Shown: positions 15,399-24,899 of the stretch, piece after piece
How the letters are laid out: the number at the start of each line of letters is the position of its first letter
Position numbering within the stretch: the stretch's first letter is position 1
Source of the DNA: Nocardia sp. NBC_00565
Lineage (GTDB): Bacteria; Actinomycetota; Actinomycetes; Mycobacteriales; Mycobacteriaceae
NCBI RefSeq assembly: GCF_036345915.1
Contig: NZ_CP107785.1
Span: 8,060,001 to 8,124,000, forward strand
Direction of reading: 5' to 3'
Length of the DNA: 64,000 bases
Translations under genes and position numbers: made by a program
Notes under the pieces: model-generated
The model's input: only the letters and a program-made list of their open reading frames with translations
Databases searched by the model: none
Told to the model about the DNA's origin: nothing

Positions 15399-17864
15399 AT
15401 GACTACAGCTATCGATCCCGCGCTCATTTCGCGGTTGTCGGGGGAGTTCACCGCGTTGGGAACGCAGATGGGCGTTCTCGGTCGAGACTTGGATCTGTTG
15501 CGGACTCAGGTCGTGGCGGGTTCGGTTGCGGCATCTGGTGTTTCGAAAGCGGTGGACGCTCGGGTCGCCGGAGAGTCGCCGGCCGGTTCGATTCCCGTGT
15601 CGCCCAGTGCTGCTGACGCGCCTACATCAGGGGCGGTATCGCCTGATATCGGGTCCACAGCTTCGACGGGGTCGACCGGCCGCGGGACACCGACCCCATC
15701 GACTGAGCCTTCGGGTGCCCCGGTCGTGCCTGCGACGGGACCGGAGCCCGGTGAGCCTGCCGTGCGGGAGACATCGTCCACGACACCGCTTGCCGGAGCC
15801 TCGGGAGAGTCGGCCGGTCCCGCGTCGGCGGTCGAGCCTTCGGGCGCTCCGATTGCGCCTCTGGCCGGGTCTGCGGCGGCGGAACGGATTCCGATGCCGC
15901 CTGTCGCGCCCCCGCCTTGGGGGCAGCCGGCGCCGGGATACGGGCCCGGCTACGCGCCGTCACATCCTGCCGCGGTGTCCGGCTGGGCGGTGACGCCGCC
16001 TGGAGCGCCAGTCCCTCCCGGCGCAACAGGGGTGCCGGGGGCGAGTGTGCCGGGGGCTCCGGGAGGGTATGCGCCGTCGGCGGGAATGCCAGTTGCGCAA
16101 GGTCAAGGCGGGTATCTGCCGCCGACAGGTGTCCCGTATCGGCCATCCGGTTCGGCGGTTCCGACAGGTGTGCCGCAGCGGCCCGCCGGCGGGGCGATTC
16201 CGCCGGGTATGCCTGCGCGTCCGCCGGTGCGGCGCGGACCGACTGCGCCGCGGACGCCGTGGTGGCAGCAGGAGGGGATGATCAGTCGGGTGCTCGCGGT
16301 GGCCGGGGTGGCCGTGACACTGATCGGTGTGGTGATGCTGCTGGTGCTGGCGGCGCAGGCCGGATTCTTCGGGCCGGTGCCGAGAGTTGTGGCCGGTGCG
16401 GCGTTCTCGGCGGCACTGGTGGGCGTCGGGATGCGCGTGTTCGGGCGGGTCGGTGGCCGGGTCGGCGGAATTTCCTTGGCCGCCACGGGTATTGCGGGGG
16501 CCTATCTGGATGTGGTTGCGGTGACCGCGATCTACGGGTGGCTGCCTCCGGTGGTCGGGCTCGCGGTGGCACTGGCTGTCGCGGCGGGTGGGGTCGCGCT
16601 GGCGATGCGGTGGCAGTCGCAGCCGTTGGCGTTGCTGGTGGTCGCGGGTGCGGCGGTATTGTCGCCAGTGGTGACCTCGGAGCTGGTGCTGGTCGCGTTC
16701 CTGATCGTGTTGCAGTTGGTCTGTGCGCCGGTGCAATTGGTGCGTGATTGGCCGTTCCTGCATGTGGTGCGGACGGTGCCCGCGACGCTGGCGACCCTGT
16801 TCGCCATTGCCGTGGCCGCCATCGGTGATCCGGCGCAGGGGCGGGTGAACTGGCTGCTCACCGCCGCGATCGCGGTGGCGGCGATCGGGTTGGTCGGCGG
16901 TGTGCTAGTGGTGCGCAGACGATCCGGCGATATCGTGGCCGTGCTGAGCTTCGCGCTGTCGACGGTGCCGCTGCTGGCCGCGCCCGCGATGTTCGAACGG
17001 CATTCGGCGGCCCTGGTCGCGGCGAGCTATGCGGCGGTGCTGTTGAATGTGGCGGCATTGCCGATAGCGCCGAAACTGCGTGAGCTGGTGCGGATTCCGA
17101 ATTCCATCGCATTCGTCGCCGCGATCGCCGGTTCGTTCGCGCTGCTCGAGGCATGCGTCGGGGTGACTCGGGTGCAAACGCTGCCGATCGCACTGTTCCT
17201 GGTGGCGCTGTGCTTCCTCGGGGTGGCCGGGCAACAGCGCTCGCGCGTCACCGCCGCGATCGGTGTGGCCTACACGATGGTGGGCGCACTGGTGTTCCTC
17301 GCCACCGTGACGCCGGAAACACTTGCGACGCAACGGATCGCGCAGGAGCGCCTCGGCATTTCGACCGCGCTCGGCGCCGTCCTGGCACTGGTGGTGATCG
17401 CCGCGGCGGTCTGGTGCGTGCGCCAACTCCCCGGCACGACCAGGGGTGGATCCGATGAGTCGACGCTGTTCGTCGTCGCGAGCGCCGCGAGCCTGTACGC
17501 GGTGACCGCCGCGACGGTCTCGATCGGCATCGCGACCGGCGCCGCCGATGGCTTCATCGTCGGTCACAGCGCCGCGACCATCATCTGGATGGCCGCCGCC
17601 ACCGCCGCCCTGCTCTTCGGCCTGCGCAACCTGTCCCGCTCGGCCGCCGTGGCCAAGCTGGCCCTCGGCTCCGGCCTCCTGGTCACCGCCGCCGCCCTGG
17701 CCAAACTGTTCCTCTTCGACCTCGCCACCCTCGACGGCCTGGTCCGAGTGGCGGCCTTCCTGGTAGTCGGCGTCCTCCTGCTCCTCGTGGGCACCCGCTA
17801 TGCCCGAGCCTTCGCCGAAGCCGCCACCCCACCCCGAGATCCAGCGGACCCCACAGCTCGCTGA
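15399..17864 (+). CDS. DUF2339 multi-pass membrane protein
   Basis: The 821-residue protein (ATG 15399; TTG 15375 is possible but has no better ribosome site) begins with a short coiled segment (SRLSGEFTALGTQMGVLGRDLDLL). It continues with a Pro/Gly/Ser-rich disordered region of about 240 residues, then some 20 or more hydrophobic helices typical of DUF2339. The family is uncharacterised, large, and predicted to lie in the inner membrane. Low-complexity repeats in the linker (GVPxRP, GAPVPPGA) make this part likely to vary between strains. The gene converges on mmpL3 with a terminator between them. Confidence 0.85.
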   Translation: MTTAIDPALISRLSGEFTALGTQMGVLGRDLDLLRTQVVAGSVAASGVSKAVDARVAGESPAGSIPVSPSAADAPTSGAVSPDIGSTASTGSTGRGTPTPSTEPSGAPVVPATGPEPGEPAVRETSSTTPLAGASGESAGPASAVEPSGAPIAPLAGSAAAERIPMPPVAPPPWGQPAPGYGPGYAPSHPAAVSGWAVTPPGAPVPPGATGVPGASVPGAPGGYAPSAGMPVAQGQGGYLPPTGVPYRPSGSAVPTGVPQRPAGGAIPPGMPARPPVRRGPTAPRTPWWQQEGMISRVLAVAGVAVTLIGVVMLLVLAAQAGFFGPVPRVVAGAAFSAALVGVGMRVFGRVGGRVGGISLAATGIAGAYLDVVAVTAIYGWLPPVVGLAVALAVAAGGVALAMRWQSQPLALLVVAGAAVLSPVVTSELVLVAFLIVLQLVCAPVQLVRDWPFLHVVRTVPATLATLFAIAVAAIGDPAQGRVNWLLTAAIAVAAIGLVGGVLVVRRRSGDIVAVLSFALSTVPLLAAPAMFERHSAALVAASYAAVLLNVAALPIAPKLRELVRIPNSIAFVAAIAGSFALLEACVGVTRVQTLPIALFLVALCFLGVAGQQRSRVTAAIGVAYTMVGALVFLATVTPETLATQRIAQERLGISTALGAVLALVVIAAAVWCVRQLPGTTRGGSDESTLFVVASAASLYAVTAATVSIGIATGAADGFIVGHSAATIIWMAAATAALLFGLRNLSRSAAVAKLALGSGLLVTAAALAKLFLFDLATLDGLVRVAAFLVVGVLLLLVGTRYARAFAEAATPPRDPADPTAR

Positions 17865-17869
17865 CCCGC

Positions 17870-17903
17870 CTGTGCGGCCGTGACCAACGTCGCGGCCGCA
17901 CAG
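17870..17903. terminator. Bidirectional terminator between DUF2339 gene and mmpL3
   Basis: Perfect 11-bp arms CTGTGCGGCCG (17870-17880) and CGGCCGCACAG (17893-17903) with a 12-nt loop lie in a convergent intergenic space. There is no U-tract. Confidence 0.65.
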
Positions 17904-17968
17904 CCATCCCGGTCGCAGACGGCGGCCGGTGGTGCCCTCCGGAGGTCATACCCACACCCTAGGTCGAG

Positions 17969-20782
17969 CTATTCGCGGTCGCGGCGACGCAGGAGTTCGT
18001 TCACGCTGACGGTGCGGCCGTCGGCGCCGTGGTGGCGGCCCTCGTCGGGTTTGCCGATGCGGCGGCGGTTGGAGCGCAGTTCGGCCATCCAGTTCTCGAT
18101 GCTGCTGCGGTTCTGCTCCGGGGCTTCGTCATTCGGCGGTGGCGGGGTCGCGGGTTCTTCGGGGGCCGCATGCTGGGTCGGGTGGTCCGCGGCCGTGGGT
18201 GCCGGCGTGGGTTGGACCGGCGGCCTGGGCGCGGGCGTCGGGTACATCGGCGTGGGCGTCGGCGGAATCGGACGGGTCGGCTCCGATGACGAAATCGAAG
18301 GCAGCGGCCGCGGCCGGATCGGCTCGGGCTGCACCGGCTGGGAAGTCGGCGGCGTGGCCGGCGGCGGCGTCTGCGCCGGCGGTGTCGCCCTCGGCCGAGT
18401 CGGATCATGCGGTGCGAGCACGGGCCGCGGCGGTGCGGGCGGAATATTGGCGGGCGGGAGCTTGGCGAACTGCTGCGTCGGCGCTCCGGCCTCGATCTCC
18501 TCGATCGTGCGCGGACGGCGCGGGCTCTTGCGAATCGGGCCGAGTGCGGGCATCACGGTGGTGACCGGATCGGTGACCGGTGTGGTCTCGATCAGGTCGA
18601 CGAGCTCGCCGCCACCGGGACGCTCATCATCGAGGATCGGCTCGCCGAGCCCGATCTTCTGCTGCACCTTCTTCATCCAGGCCGGCGCCCACCAGCAGTC
18701 GTCGCCGAGCAGCTTCATGGTCGCCGGAACGAGCAGCATGCGCAGGATGGTGGCGTCGATGAACAGCGCCGCGATCATGCCGTAGGCCAGGTACTGCATC
18801 ATCACCAGATCGGAGAACGCGAACGCGCCGGTGACGACCAGCAGGATCAGCGCGGCGGCGGTGATGATCCGCCCGGTCTGCGCGGTGCCGATGCGCACCG
18901 CTTCGGTGGTCGATGCCCCCTGCGTGCGCGCTTCGACCATGCGCGACAACAGGAATACCTCATAGTCGGTCGACAGACCGTAGATGACGGCGATGATCAG
19001 CACCAGCACCGGCGACATGATCGGCTGCGGAGTGAAGTTGAGCAGGCTCGCGCCGTGCCCGTCGATGAAGATCCAGGTCAGAATGCCGAGTGTGGAACCC
19101 AACCCGAGCGCGCTCATCAACGCGGCCTTGATCGGCAGCACCAGCGAGCCGAAGGTCAGGAACATCAGCAGCGTGGTCACGAACAGGACCAGCGCGATCA
19201 TCCACGGCATCCGGTCCAGCAGCGCGTCGATGCTGTCGCGCTGGATCGCGGGCTGTCCGCCGACATACATCTGCACGTCGTCGGGCACCTCGAGCGAGCG
19301 CAGATAGTCGATGGTCGGATCGAAATTCTCCGAGTCCGCGAGCGTCGCACTGGTGCGGTAGACGTTCGGGTCGGTGGTCGAACGCGACGGCACGTCGAAG
19401 GTGCCGGTCAACCCCGGCGCCTGCTTGGCCTGGGCCCACACCTTGCCGACGTCGTTACTGTTCTCGGAGACGAAGACCAGCTGGATCGGATCGGACTTGC
19501 GTAGCGGGAAGATCGAGTCGAACTTCGCCTGCGCGAGCCGAGTCGCGTTGTCCGGCGGCAGATACCGCTCGTTGATACCGCCGAACGCCAGGTTCTTCAC
19601 CGGAATGATCAACAGCAGCAACAGGATGCAGATCGGGATGGCGATCTTGAGCGGATGCTGCATAACCCAGCGGGTGGACCGGCCCCACAAGCTGTTCTCG
19701 ACGTCCTCCGCGGTCTTGGTCTTGCGGAATCGCTTGAACCCGAGCATGTCCACCCGGGGCCCGAGGATGCCGAGCATCGCGGGCAGGATGGTGATGGCGG
19801 TCAGGGCCGCGAGTGAAACGGTCGCGATGGAGCCGTAGGCAATGGATTTCAGGAATCCCTGCGGGAACAGCAGCATGCCGCCGAGGCTGGCGATGATCAT
19901 TGTGGCCGAGAACACAACGGTGCGACCCGCGGTCATCACCGAACGACGGACAGCCGCGCGCGTGTCGTAGCCCTCGGCCAGTTCCTCGCGGAACCGGCTC
20001 ACGATGAACAGGCCGTAGTCGATGGCCAGACCGAGACCGATCATCGAAACGACCGGCGACACGAACGAATTGACCTCGGTGAATTCGGTGGCGAAGCGCA
20101 CGATGCCCCACGCGCCGATCACCGTGAGACCACCCACGATCAGCGGCAGCGCCGCCGCGACCACACCACCGAAGATGAAGAACAGCAGCACCGCGACCGC
20201 GGGAATGGCCAGGATCTCCATCCGCTTCTGGTCGGCGGCCATGGTGTCGTTCAGCGTGCCCGCTACCGCCTGCAGACCGGCGACCTGCACATCGACGCCC
20301 GGAATGTAGAAGATGTCCTTCACTTTCCGGAAGTTGCGCACCATATCGGTGTCGTTGTCGCCCTGGACGGCGATCGAGGCGAAGGTGTACTTCTTGTCTT
20401 TCGAACCGAATGTCAACGGTGACGCGGGGCCGGTATCGGTCTGCCAGTAGGCGCCGTTGACCTTGGCGATCTCGTCCGGATGATCGCGCGGCAGGCTGTT
20501 CAGATTGTCGACGATCTGCTGCCGGAACGCCGGATCGTCGATCGTCTTACCGTCCGGCGCGGTGTAGAGCACGATCACATCGCTGTTGTGATCGCGCCCG
20601 AACGCCTCGTCGGACAACTTCGCCGCCTGCGCCGATTGCGACGTAGGATCATCCCACCCGCTGGAGCTGAGATGGTCTTCCAACCCGAGGCCGTAACCGC
20701 CAAGCGCCAAGAGTGCGGCCGCGACCATGCCGATGACGGCGAAGCGCAGCCGATAGACCAGATCGCCCCAGCGTGTGAACAC
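17969..20782 (-). CDS. mmpL3: Trehalose monomycolate exporter MmpL3 (RND family)
   Basis: The 937-residue inner-membrane protein has two RND halves, each with a periplasmic porter domain after helix 1 or 7. Proton-relay Asp-Tyr pairs are at 255-256 (GLAIDYGLF) and 606-607 (LSTDYEVF), equivalent to the essential pairs of mycobacterial MmpL3. The cytoplasmic C-tail of about 200 residues is Pro-rich and low complexity. It moves trehalose monomycolate to the periplasm for mycolate transfer. The GTG start shares one base with the stop of the NYN gene upstream, so trmB, the NYN gene and mmpL3 form one operon. Conservation of this order with M. tuberculosis supports the call. Confidence 0.96.
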   Translation of the reverse strand: MFTRWGDLVYRLRFAVIGMVAAALLALGGYGLGLEDHLSSSGWDDPTSQSAQAAKLSDEAFGRDHNSDVIVLYTAPDGKTIDDPAFRQQIVDNLNSLPRDHPDEIAKVNGAYWQTDTGPASPLTFGSKDKKYTFASIAVQGDNDTDMVRNFRKVKDIFYIPGVDVQVAGLQAVAGTLNDTMAADQKRMEILAIPAVAVLLFFIFGGVVAAALPLIVGGLTVIGAWGIVRFATEFTEVNSFVSPVVSMIGLGLAIDYGLFIVSRFREELAEGYDTRAAVRRSVMTAGRTVVFSATMIIASLGGMLLFPQGFLKSIAYGSIATVSLAALTAITILPAMLGILGPRVDMLGFKRFRKTKTAEDVENSLWGRSTRWVMQHPLKIAIPICILLLLLIIPVKNLAFGGINERYLPPDNATRLAQAKFDSIFPLRKSDPIQLVFVSENSNDVGKVWAQAKQAPGLTGTFDVPSRSTTDPNVYRTSATLADSENFDPTIDYLRSLEVPDDVQMYVGGQPAIQRDSIDALLDRMPWMIALVLFVTTLLMFLTFGSLVLPIKAALMSALGLGSTLGILTWIFIDGHGASLLNFTPQPIMSPVLVLIIAVIYGLSTDYEVFLLSRMVEARTQGASTTEAVRIGTAQTGRIITAAALILLVVTGAFAFSDLVMMQYLAYGMIAALFIDATILRMLLVPATMKLLGDDCWWAPAWMKKVQQKIGLGEPILDDERPGGGELVDLIETTPVTDPVTTVMPALGPIRKSPRRPRTIEEIEAGAPTQQFAKLPPANIPPAPPRPVLAPHDPTRPRATPPAQTPPPATPPTSQPVQPEPIRPRPLPSISSSEPTRPIPPTPTPMYPTPAPRPPVQPTPAPTAADHPTQHAAPEEPATPPPPNDEAPEQNRSSIENWMAELRSNRRRIGKPDEGRHHGADGRTVSVNELLRRRDRE

Positions 20783-21504
20783 TAAGCGACTCCTTGGGCA
20801 GGGCGAGAGGTGAGCAGCGCCGACAGCGGCCGGAACGGCTGCAGCCAGGCGCCCTCGTCGGGCAGCGAGTCGAGGCTGACCCTGGGCAGCGGTTCACGGA
20901 ACACGCCCGGGATCTCCTCGAGGTCGATGAACTCGAGAGTATCGGATGTGACAGCCCAACTCGCATGCTCACGGAAGCCGAGTATCTGAACGGGGATTCC
21001 GTTGGCGGCCAATTGTTCGAGCGGTTCGCGGAAGGCCTGGCCGTCGGCGGAGGCGACCATGATGCCCGCCAGACCGGCGCCGCGACTGCGTAGCTCGATA
21101 TGTGCCAGCATGTCCGCGTCGACATCGGAGTCCTCATCGATCTTGGGCTTGGCGAAGACCGCGTAGCCGACATTGCGCAGCGCCTCCACCCACGGCCGCA
21201 CCACATCCGCGGTGCCGGGGGCGATATTGGTGAAGACGGTGGCTTCCGGTTCGACCCGGGTCACGCTGCCCACCGATAGCTCGGCGGTGCGCGCGAGCAG
21301 CCAGCGGCCGAGTGCGTCGAAGCGCGGGCGATAGGCGGCGGTCGGCCGGCCGCCGAGGATGGCGCCCAACCCCATATCGAGATTCGGGGCGTCCCAGACC
21401 AGCAGCACCCGACGCACATCGGGCGTCGCAGCGCCGATTACCTCTGATCCGGTTCCGTGCACCTCCCCGGCAACATCCACGACCTCACTCACGCTCACCA
21501 TCAT
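20782..21504 (-). CDS. NYN/PIN-like domain protein
   Basis: ATG 21504 (GGGGGAA 6 nt upstream, ATGA overlap with trmB) gives 240 residues. The NYN/LabA-like ribonuclease fold is visible in VLLVWDAPNLDMGL (first Asp/Asn pair), the middle acidic DEDSDVDADMLAHI and IMVASADGQAFREPLEQLAANGIPV. This family is thought to be an RNase acting on stable RNA. A position between a tRNA methyltransferase and MmpL3 is conserved in mycobacteria (Rv0207c). The longer open frame runs antisense-like through trmB and was excluded. Confidence 0.85.
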   Translation of the reverse strand: MMVSVSEVVDVAGEVHGTGSEVIGAATPDVRRVLLVWDAPNLDMGLGAILGGRPTAAYRPRFDALGRWLLARTAELSVGSVTRVEPEATVFTNIAPGTADVVRPWVEALRNVGYAVFAKPKIDEDSDVDADMLAHIELRSRGAGLAGIMVASADGQAFREPLEQLAANGIPVQILGFREHASWAVTSDTLEFIDLEEIPGVFREPLPRVSLDSLPDEGAWLQPFRPLSALLTSRPAQGVA

Positions 21505-22310
21505 CCGATCTTCCCCCATATGAACTCGTTGATGGCGCTTCCGGCGCGATGCGCCTTGCCTTCGAATTTCGTGACAGGCCTTTCGAAGCCGATCGGCGCG
21601 GTCTCCCGATGCTCCGCGCTGACCCCGCCCGTTGTCTCGTTCAGGCCGATGAGCAGGGGTTCTGCCGCGCCGACCGCGGCGATGAACTCCGCGTAGTCGG
21701 CGTGGTCGGTCGCGACATGCAACACACCGCCGGGCCGCAGGCGGTTGGCGATCAGCGCGACCGTCGCGGGCTGCAGCAGCCGTCGCTTGTGGTGTCGCGC
21801 CTTGGGCCACGGGTCGGGAAAGAAGACGCGGACGCCGGTGAGCGATTGTTCAGCAATCATGTTTTCCAGCACATCGACGGCGTCGCCGCGCAGCAGCCGA
21901 ATGTTTTCGATCTGCTCGCGCTCCACGCGTTGCACCAATTGGGCCAGACCGGGTTGGTAGACCTCGATGCCGAGCAGATTCAGATGCGGTTCCGCCTGTG
22001 CCATCGCGGCGGTGGCGGTGCCTGTCCCACAACCGATCTCGATGACGAGCGGGGCGTCCCGGCCGAACCAGGCTGCGGCGTCCAACGATTCGTCGGCGAC
22101 ATCGCGGCCGATGCGTGGCCAGGTGCGGTCCCAGGATTGCTGCTGGGTCGCGGTCAGCGCGGCCCGGCGCGAGCGGAAGCTCGTCACGCGGGGGTACAGG
22201 CGGGAGCCCGAGCCCTTTCGGGATCCACCGTCCGCCCGAGCCGAAGCTGTGGACGGCGGACCGGGAACTGACTCGGCAGTGTGGTTCGCGGCGTCGTTCA
22301 CGCAGTCCAT
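21501..22310 (-). CDS. trmB: tRNA (guanine-N7-)-methyltransferase
   Basis: The 269-residue protein has a long N-terminal extension (about 1-70) and a Rossmann methyltransferase core with the SAM loop VIEIGCGTGTATAAMAQ, LLGIEVYQPGL, and the TrmB motif FFPDPWPKARHHKRR (substrate and catalytic Asp). It methylates G46 in the tRNA variable loop. The stop overlaps the NYN start by ATGA. A repeat array starts 35 bp upstream of its start codon and would lie in its promoter region. Confidence 0.96.
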   Translation of the reverse strand: MDCVNDAANHTAESVPGPPSTASARADGGSRKGSGSRLYPRVTSFRSRRAALTATQQQSWDRTWPRIGRDVADESLDAAAWFGRDAPLVIEIGCGTGTATAAMAQAEPHLNLLGIEVYQPGLAQLVQRVEREQIENIRLLRGDAVDVLENMIAEQSLTGVRVFFPDPWPKARHHKRRLLQPATVALIANRLRPGGVLHVATDHADYAEFIAAVGAAEPLLIGLNETTGGVSAEHRETAPIGFERPVTKFEGKAHRAGSAINEFIWGKIG

Positions 22311-22345
22311 TGTCCAGCATCGGATGATCAGCTCGGCAATCGGCC

Positions 22346-22484
22346 GCTAGCGATTGCTTGCAGGTCGCTCGAAATGGTCAGCTAGCGATTGCTTGCAGGT
22401 CGCTCGAAATGGTCGGCTAGCGATTGCTTGCAGGTCGCTCGAAATATCAGCTGGCGATTGCTTGCGAGCCGCTCCTGGCGATGC
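22346..22484 (+). repeat. Tandem array B: three 35-bp units plus a degenerate fourth
   Basis: Units start at 22346, 22381 and 22416 (35-bp period), with core AGCGATTGCTTGCAGGTCGC, one base different from array A. A decayed fourth unit follows at 22450 (GGCGATTGCTTGCGAGCCGC). The array lies between the 5' end of trmB and the 3' end of the lipase gene, in the same orientation as array A. The last base of each unit varies (TCA or TCG). Confidence 0.92.
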
Positions 22485-22521
22485 TCCGGAGCGGCGCTCG
22501 AAAGGCCCTGCCGTTGATCGA

Positions 22522-23868
22522 TCAGGCGGCGCGTTCGCGGGGGATTCGGGTCTCTGGCGCGCTCTCCTGCCGCAGCGGCTTGCCCAACGCCACCCTGACC
22601 GCGGTCCCGAGCATCTCCAGCAGTCCGCGCACCCCGGCGGGCGAGGCGGCGACCGACCACACCGTGGCGTCGCCCTCGTCGCGCACCGGTTGCCCGGCGA
22701 GCCGATCGCTGAGCCAGTCCAGGCTGATCGGGGTGGCCAGCGGGAGCAGCGAGAAGTGCTCGCTGAGCCGATCGCGCACATAGGTGACCTGTGCGCCGCC
22801 GCGCCGATACCGTTCCACCTGACCGTCGATGCCGTCCATATGGATGATCTGGTCGTGCACCGGCTGCACCACCAGCAGCGGACAGGTCGGGGTCGAGTGG
22901 CCCAGGCGCAGGTCGGCGAGCATGGCCTGCAGGTCGGGCTCGGCGAGCACCTCGTCGAGCGGGCGGGTCAGGTGGCTACCGACATCGCGATTGATGAGGC
23001 CGAGGATCGCCGAGAACGGCGTCGCCCGTTCGGCGCGTTCGATCAGTCGATGCCCCTCGGCGTCACAGTCGGTCTCGAACACCGCGGCCAGCGCCGGATA
23101 CAGCCGTCGCAGCGCCGCCAGCACGATCGCGGGCAGTCCCGCGTAGTGTCCACCGTTCAGCCGGGTGAAGACCTGACCAGGATCGCCGACCGGCGCGCCG
23201 AGCACCGCGCCGACGATATCGATCTCCGGCGCGTAGGTCGGCGCCATCTCGACCAACCATGAACTGGCCATGCCGCCACCGGAATAGCCCCACACCGCGA
23301 CCCTGGTATCGGGCCGCAGGCCGAGGGGAGTGAAGCGCAGTGCCGCGCGGATGCCGTCCAGCGCGCGGTAGCCGGGTTCGCGTGGTGCGCCGAAATTCCC
23401 CTGTGGGCCTTCGTGATCGGCGATGGTCACCGCCCAGCCGCGACGCAGCGCATTGGCCACCAGCATCCATTCGAACTGGGTGACCGAGCCGAGCGCGCGA
23501 GCGCCGCGCCGCAATGCGTAGGAGGGTGAACAGCGCTCGGCGACCGCGTCCATGGCGGTCTGGAAGGCCAGTAGTGGGCGATCTTCTTGCGGATCCGCGC
23601 CGAGCGGGAGCAGCACCGTGGTGACCGCCGCCTCCGGCGTGCCGTGCAGATCGCAGCTGCGGTAGAGCAATTGCCATGCCGAGACCTGCTGCGGAACACG
23701 GCCGAACAGTGCCAGTTCGACGTGACGGCTGCGCAGGATGGTGCCGGGCGGACGGGCCGCGAACCCCTTCGGCGGCCGCAGGAACGGATCGGTACTCGGC
23801 AACAACGGCTTGCGATCCAGATCCTCATTCGACCCATGATCGACAGCACCGATGACATCGACGGCCAC
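22522..23868 (-). CDS. Secretory-lipase-family alpha/beta hydrolase
   Basis: From GTG 23868 (GAGGAGG 5 nt upstream) the protein has 448 residues in the LIP (PF03583-type) family. Nucleophile Ser lies in WGYSGGGMAS, acid Asp in VVQPVHDQIIHMDG and His in LSEHFSLL. No clear signal peptide is visible, so it may be cytoplasmic or a non-classical secreted lipase or esterase. Substrates in the family are acylglycerols or short esters. It is divergent from the SDR gene. Confidence 0.85.
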   Translation of the reverse strand: MAVDVIGAVDHGSNEDLDRKPLLPSTDPFLRPPKGFAARPPGTILRSRHVELALFGRVPQQVSAWQLLYRSCDLHGTPEAAVTTVLLPLGADPQEDRPLLAFQTAMDAVAERCSPSYALRRGARALGSVTQFEWMLVANALRRGWAVTIADHEGPQGNFGAPREPGYRALDGIRAALRFTPLGLRPDTRVAVWGYSGGGMASSWLVEMAPTYAPEIDIVGAVLGAPVGDPGQVFTRLNGGHYAGLPAIVLAALRRLYPALAAVFETDCDAEGHRLIERAERATPFSAILGLINRDVGSHLTRPLDEVLAEPDLQAMLADLRLGHSTPTCPLLVVQPVHDQIIHMDGIDGQVERYRRGGAQVTYVRDRLSEHFSLLPLATPISLDWLSDRLAGQPVRDEGDATVWSVAASPAGVRGLLEMLGTAVRVALGKPLRQESAPETRIPRERAA

Positions 23869-24032
23869 GGCAACCTCCTCATCGAGACCCGGCACTGGCG
23901 GACGAATTCCGCCCGGTCGGCTTGCCGCGTTCGAAAAGTGAAGCTGCGCACCGACTATGGTGCCGACCATCTCAGCAGACTAAGTTATCAGGGCATCTGG
24001 GGGAACCCCGAGGTAGGGGGCTTGCCGCGCAC

Positions 24033-24045
24033 TAGACTGCGCGCA
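24033..24045 (+). promoter_or_regulatory. Leaderless promoter for the small ORF and SDR
   Basis: TAGACT at 24033-24038 is a -10 box. Initiation about 6-7 nt downstream falls on the A of ATG 24045, so the transcript should start at the small ORF. No good -35 is visible. Confidence 0.55.
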
Positions 24046-24116
24046 TGAGCGAGCCAAGCATGTGCCAGCGCGCATCGCGCATGCCGGAGCCGAGTGTCAG
24101 CGAGGCGCGGGCATGA
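24045..24116 (+). CDS. Leaderless 23-residue small ORF upstream of SDR
   Basis: The peptide starts MSEPSMCQRAS and ends SEARA. Its TGA overlaps the SDR ATG as ATGA (24113-24116), so SDR translation is likely coupled to it, and no ribosome site exists before the SDR start. It may be a regulatory leader peptide; a single Cys and several Ser and Arg codons occur, with no obvious attenuator. The DNA has the look of dispersed leader sequences common in Nocardia and Rhodococcus (inference from memory). The peptide itself may have no function. Confidence 0.5.
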   Translation: MSEPSMCQRASRMPEPSVSEARA

Positions 24117-24895
24117 GCAGACCGACTGTGTTCATCACCGGTGCGGCAGCGGGCATCGGCCGGGCCACGGCCCTATTTTTCGCCGCACAGGGGTATCACG
24201 TCGGCGCCTACGATATCGACGAGGTGGGCCTGACCCGCCTCGCCGCCGATATCCACGCGGCCGACGGCAGCGTGCGGACCGGGGTGCTGGATGTGACCAA
24301 CGCCACTCACTGGACCGAGCGTCTCGCGGAGTTCCACGCGGACCAGGACCGGCTCGACATCCTCGTCAACAATGCGGGCATCCTGCGCGCGGGTCCGTTC
24401 GAGGATATCGATCTCGCCACCCATCAGGCGATCGTCGATGTGAATATCGGCGGCGTCATCACCGGTACGCACGCGGCGTTCGGATATCTGCGGGATACGT
24501 CGGGGGCACAGGTGGTGAATCTGTGCTCGGCCTCGGCGATCTACGGTCAGCCCCAACTCGCCAGCTACGGCGCCAGCAAGTCCGCGGTCAAAAGTCTCAC
24601 GGAGGCATTGGATCTCGAATGGGAGCGCCATGACATCCGGGTGATCGCGGTGTGGCCGATGTTCGTCGCGACCGCCATGGTGGACGGCATGGAAACCGGA
24701 TCGACCAAATCGCTCGGGGTGCGCCTGACCGCCGAGGATGTCGCGAAGGGAATCTGGGAGGCGACCCGCAAGCGCGGACGGCTGCCGCGCGTGCACTACG
24801 AAATCGGTACGCAGGCAAAGGTACTGGCGACCGTCGCGAAATACGCGCCGAACTGGGCGGTGCGCACCGCGAACAAATACTTCAGCGGCAGCTGA
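24113..24895 (+). CDS. Short-chain dehydrogenase/reductase
   Basis: The 260-residue classical SDR has TGxxxGIG in ITGAAAGIGRATALFF, acidic AYDIDE (favouring NAD+), the NNAG motif and catalytic Ser-Tyr-Lys in NLCSASAIYG...YGASKSAVKSL. The substrate is unknown; SDRs with such a C-terminus act on lipid or steroid alcohols, which is inference only. Translation begins by ATGA overlap with the 23-residue leader ORF. A repeat array starts 5 bp after the stop codon. Confidence 0.92.
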   Translation: MSRPTVFITGAAAGIGRATALFFAAQGYHVGAYDIDEVGLTRLAADIHAADGSVRTGVLDVTNATHWTERLAEFHADQDRLDILVNNAGILRAGPFEDIDLATHQAIVDVNIGGVITGTHAAFGYLRDTSGAQVVNLCSASAIYGQPQLASYGASKSAVKSLTEALDLEWERHDIRVIAVWPMFVATAMVDGMETGSTKSLGVRLTAEDVAKGIWEATRKRGRLPRVHYEIGTQAKVLATVAKYAPNWAVRTANKYFSGS

Positions 24896-24899
24896 TCCG

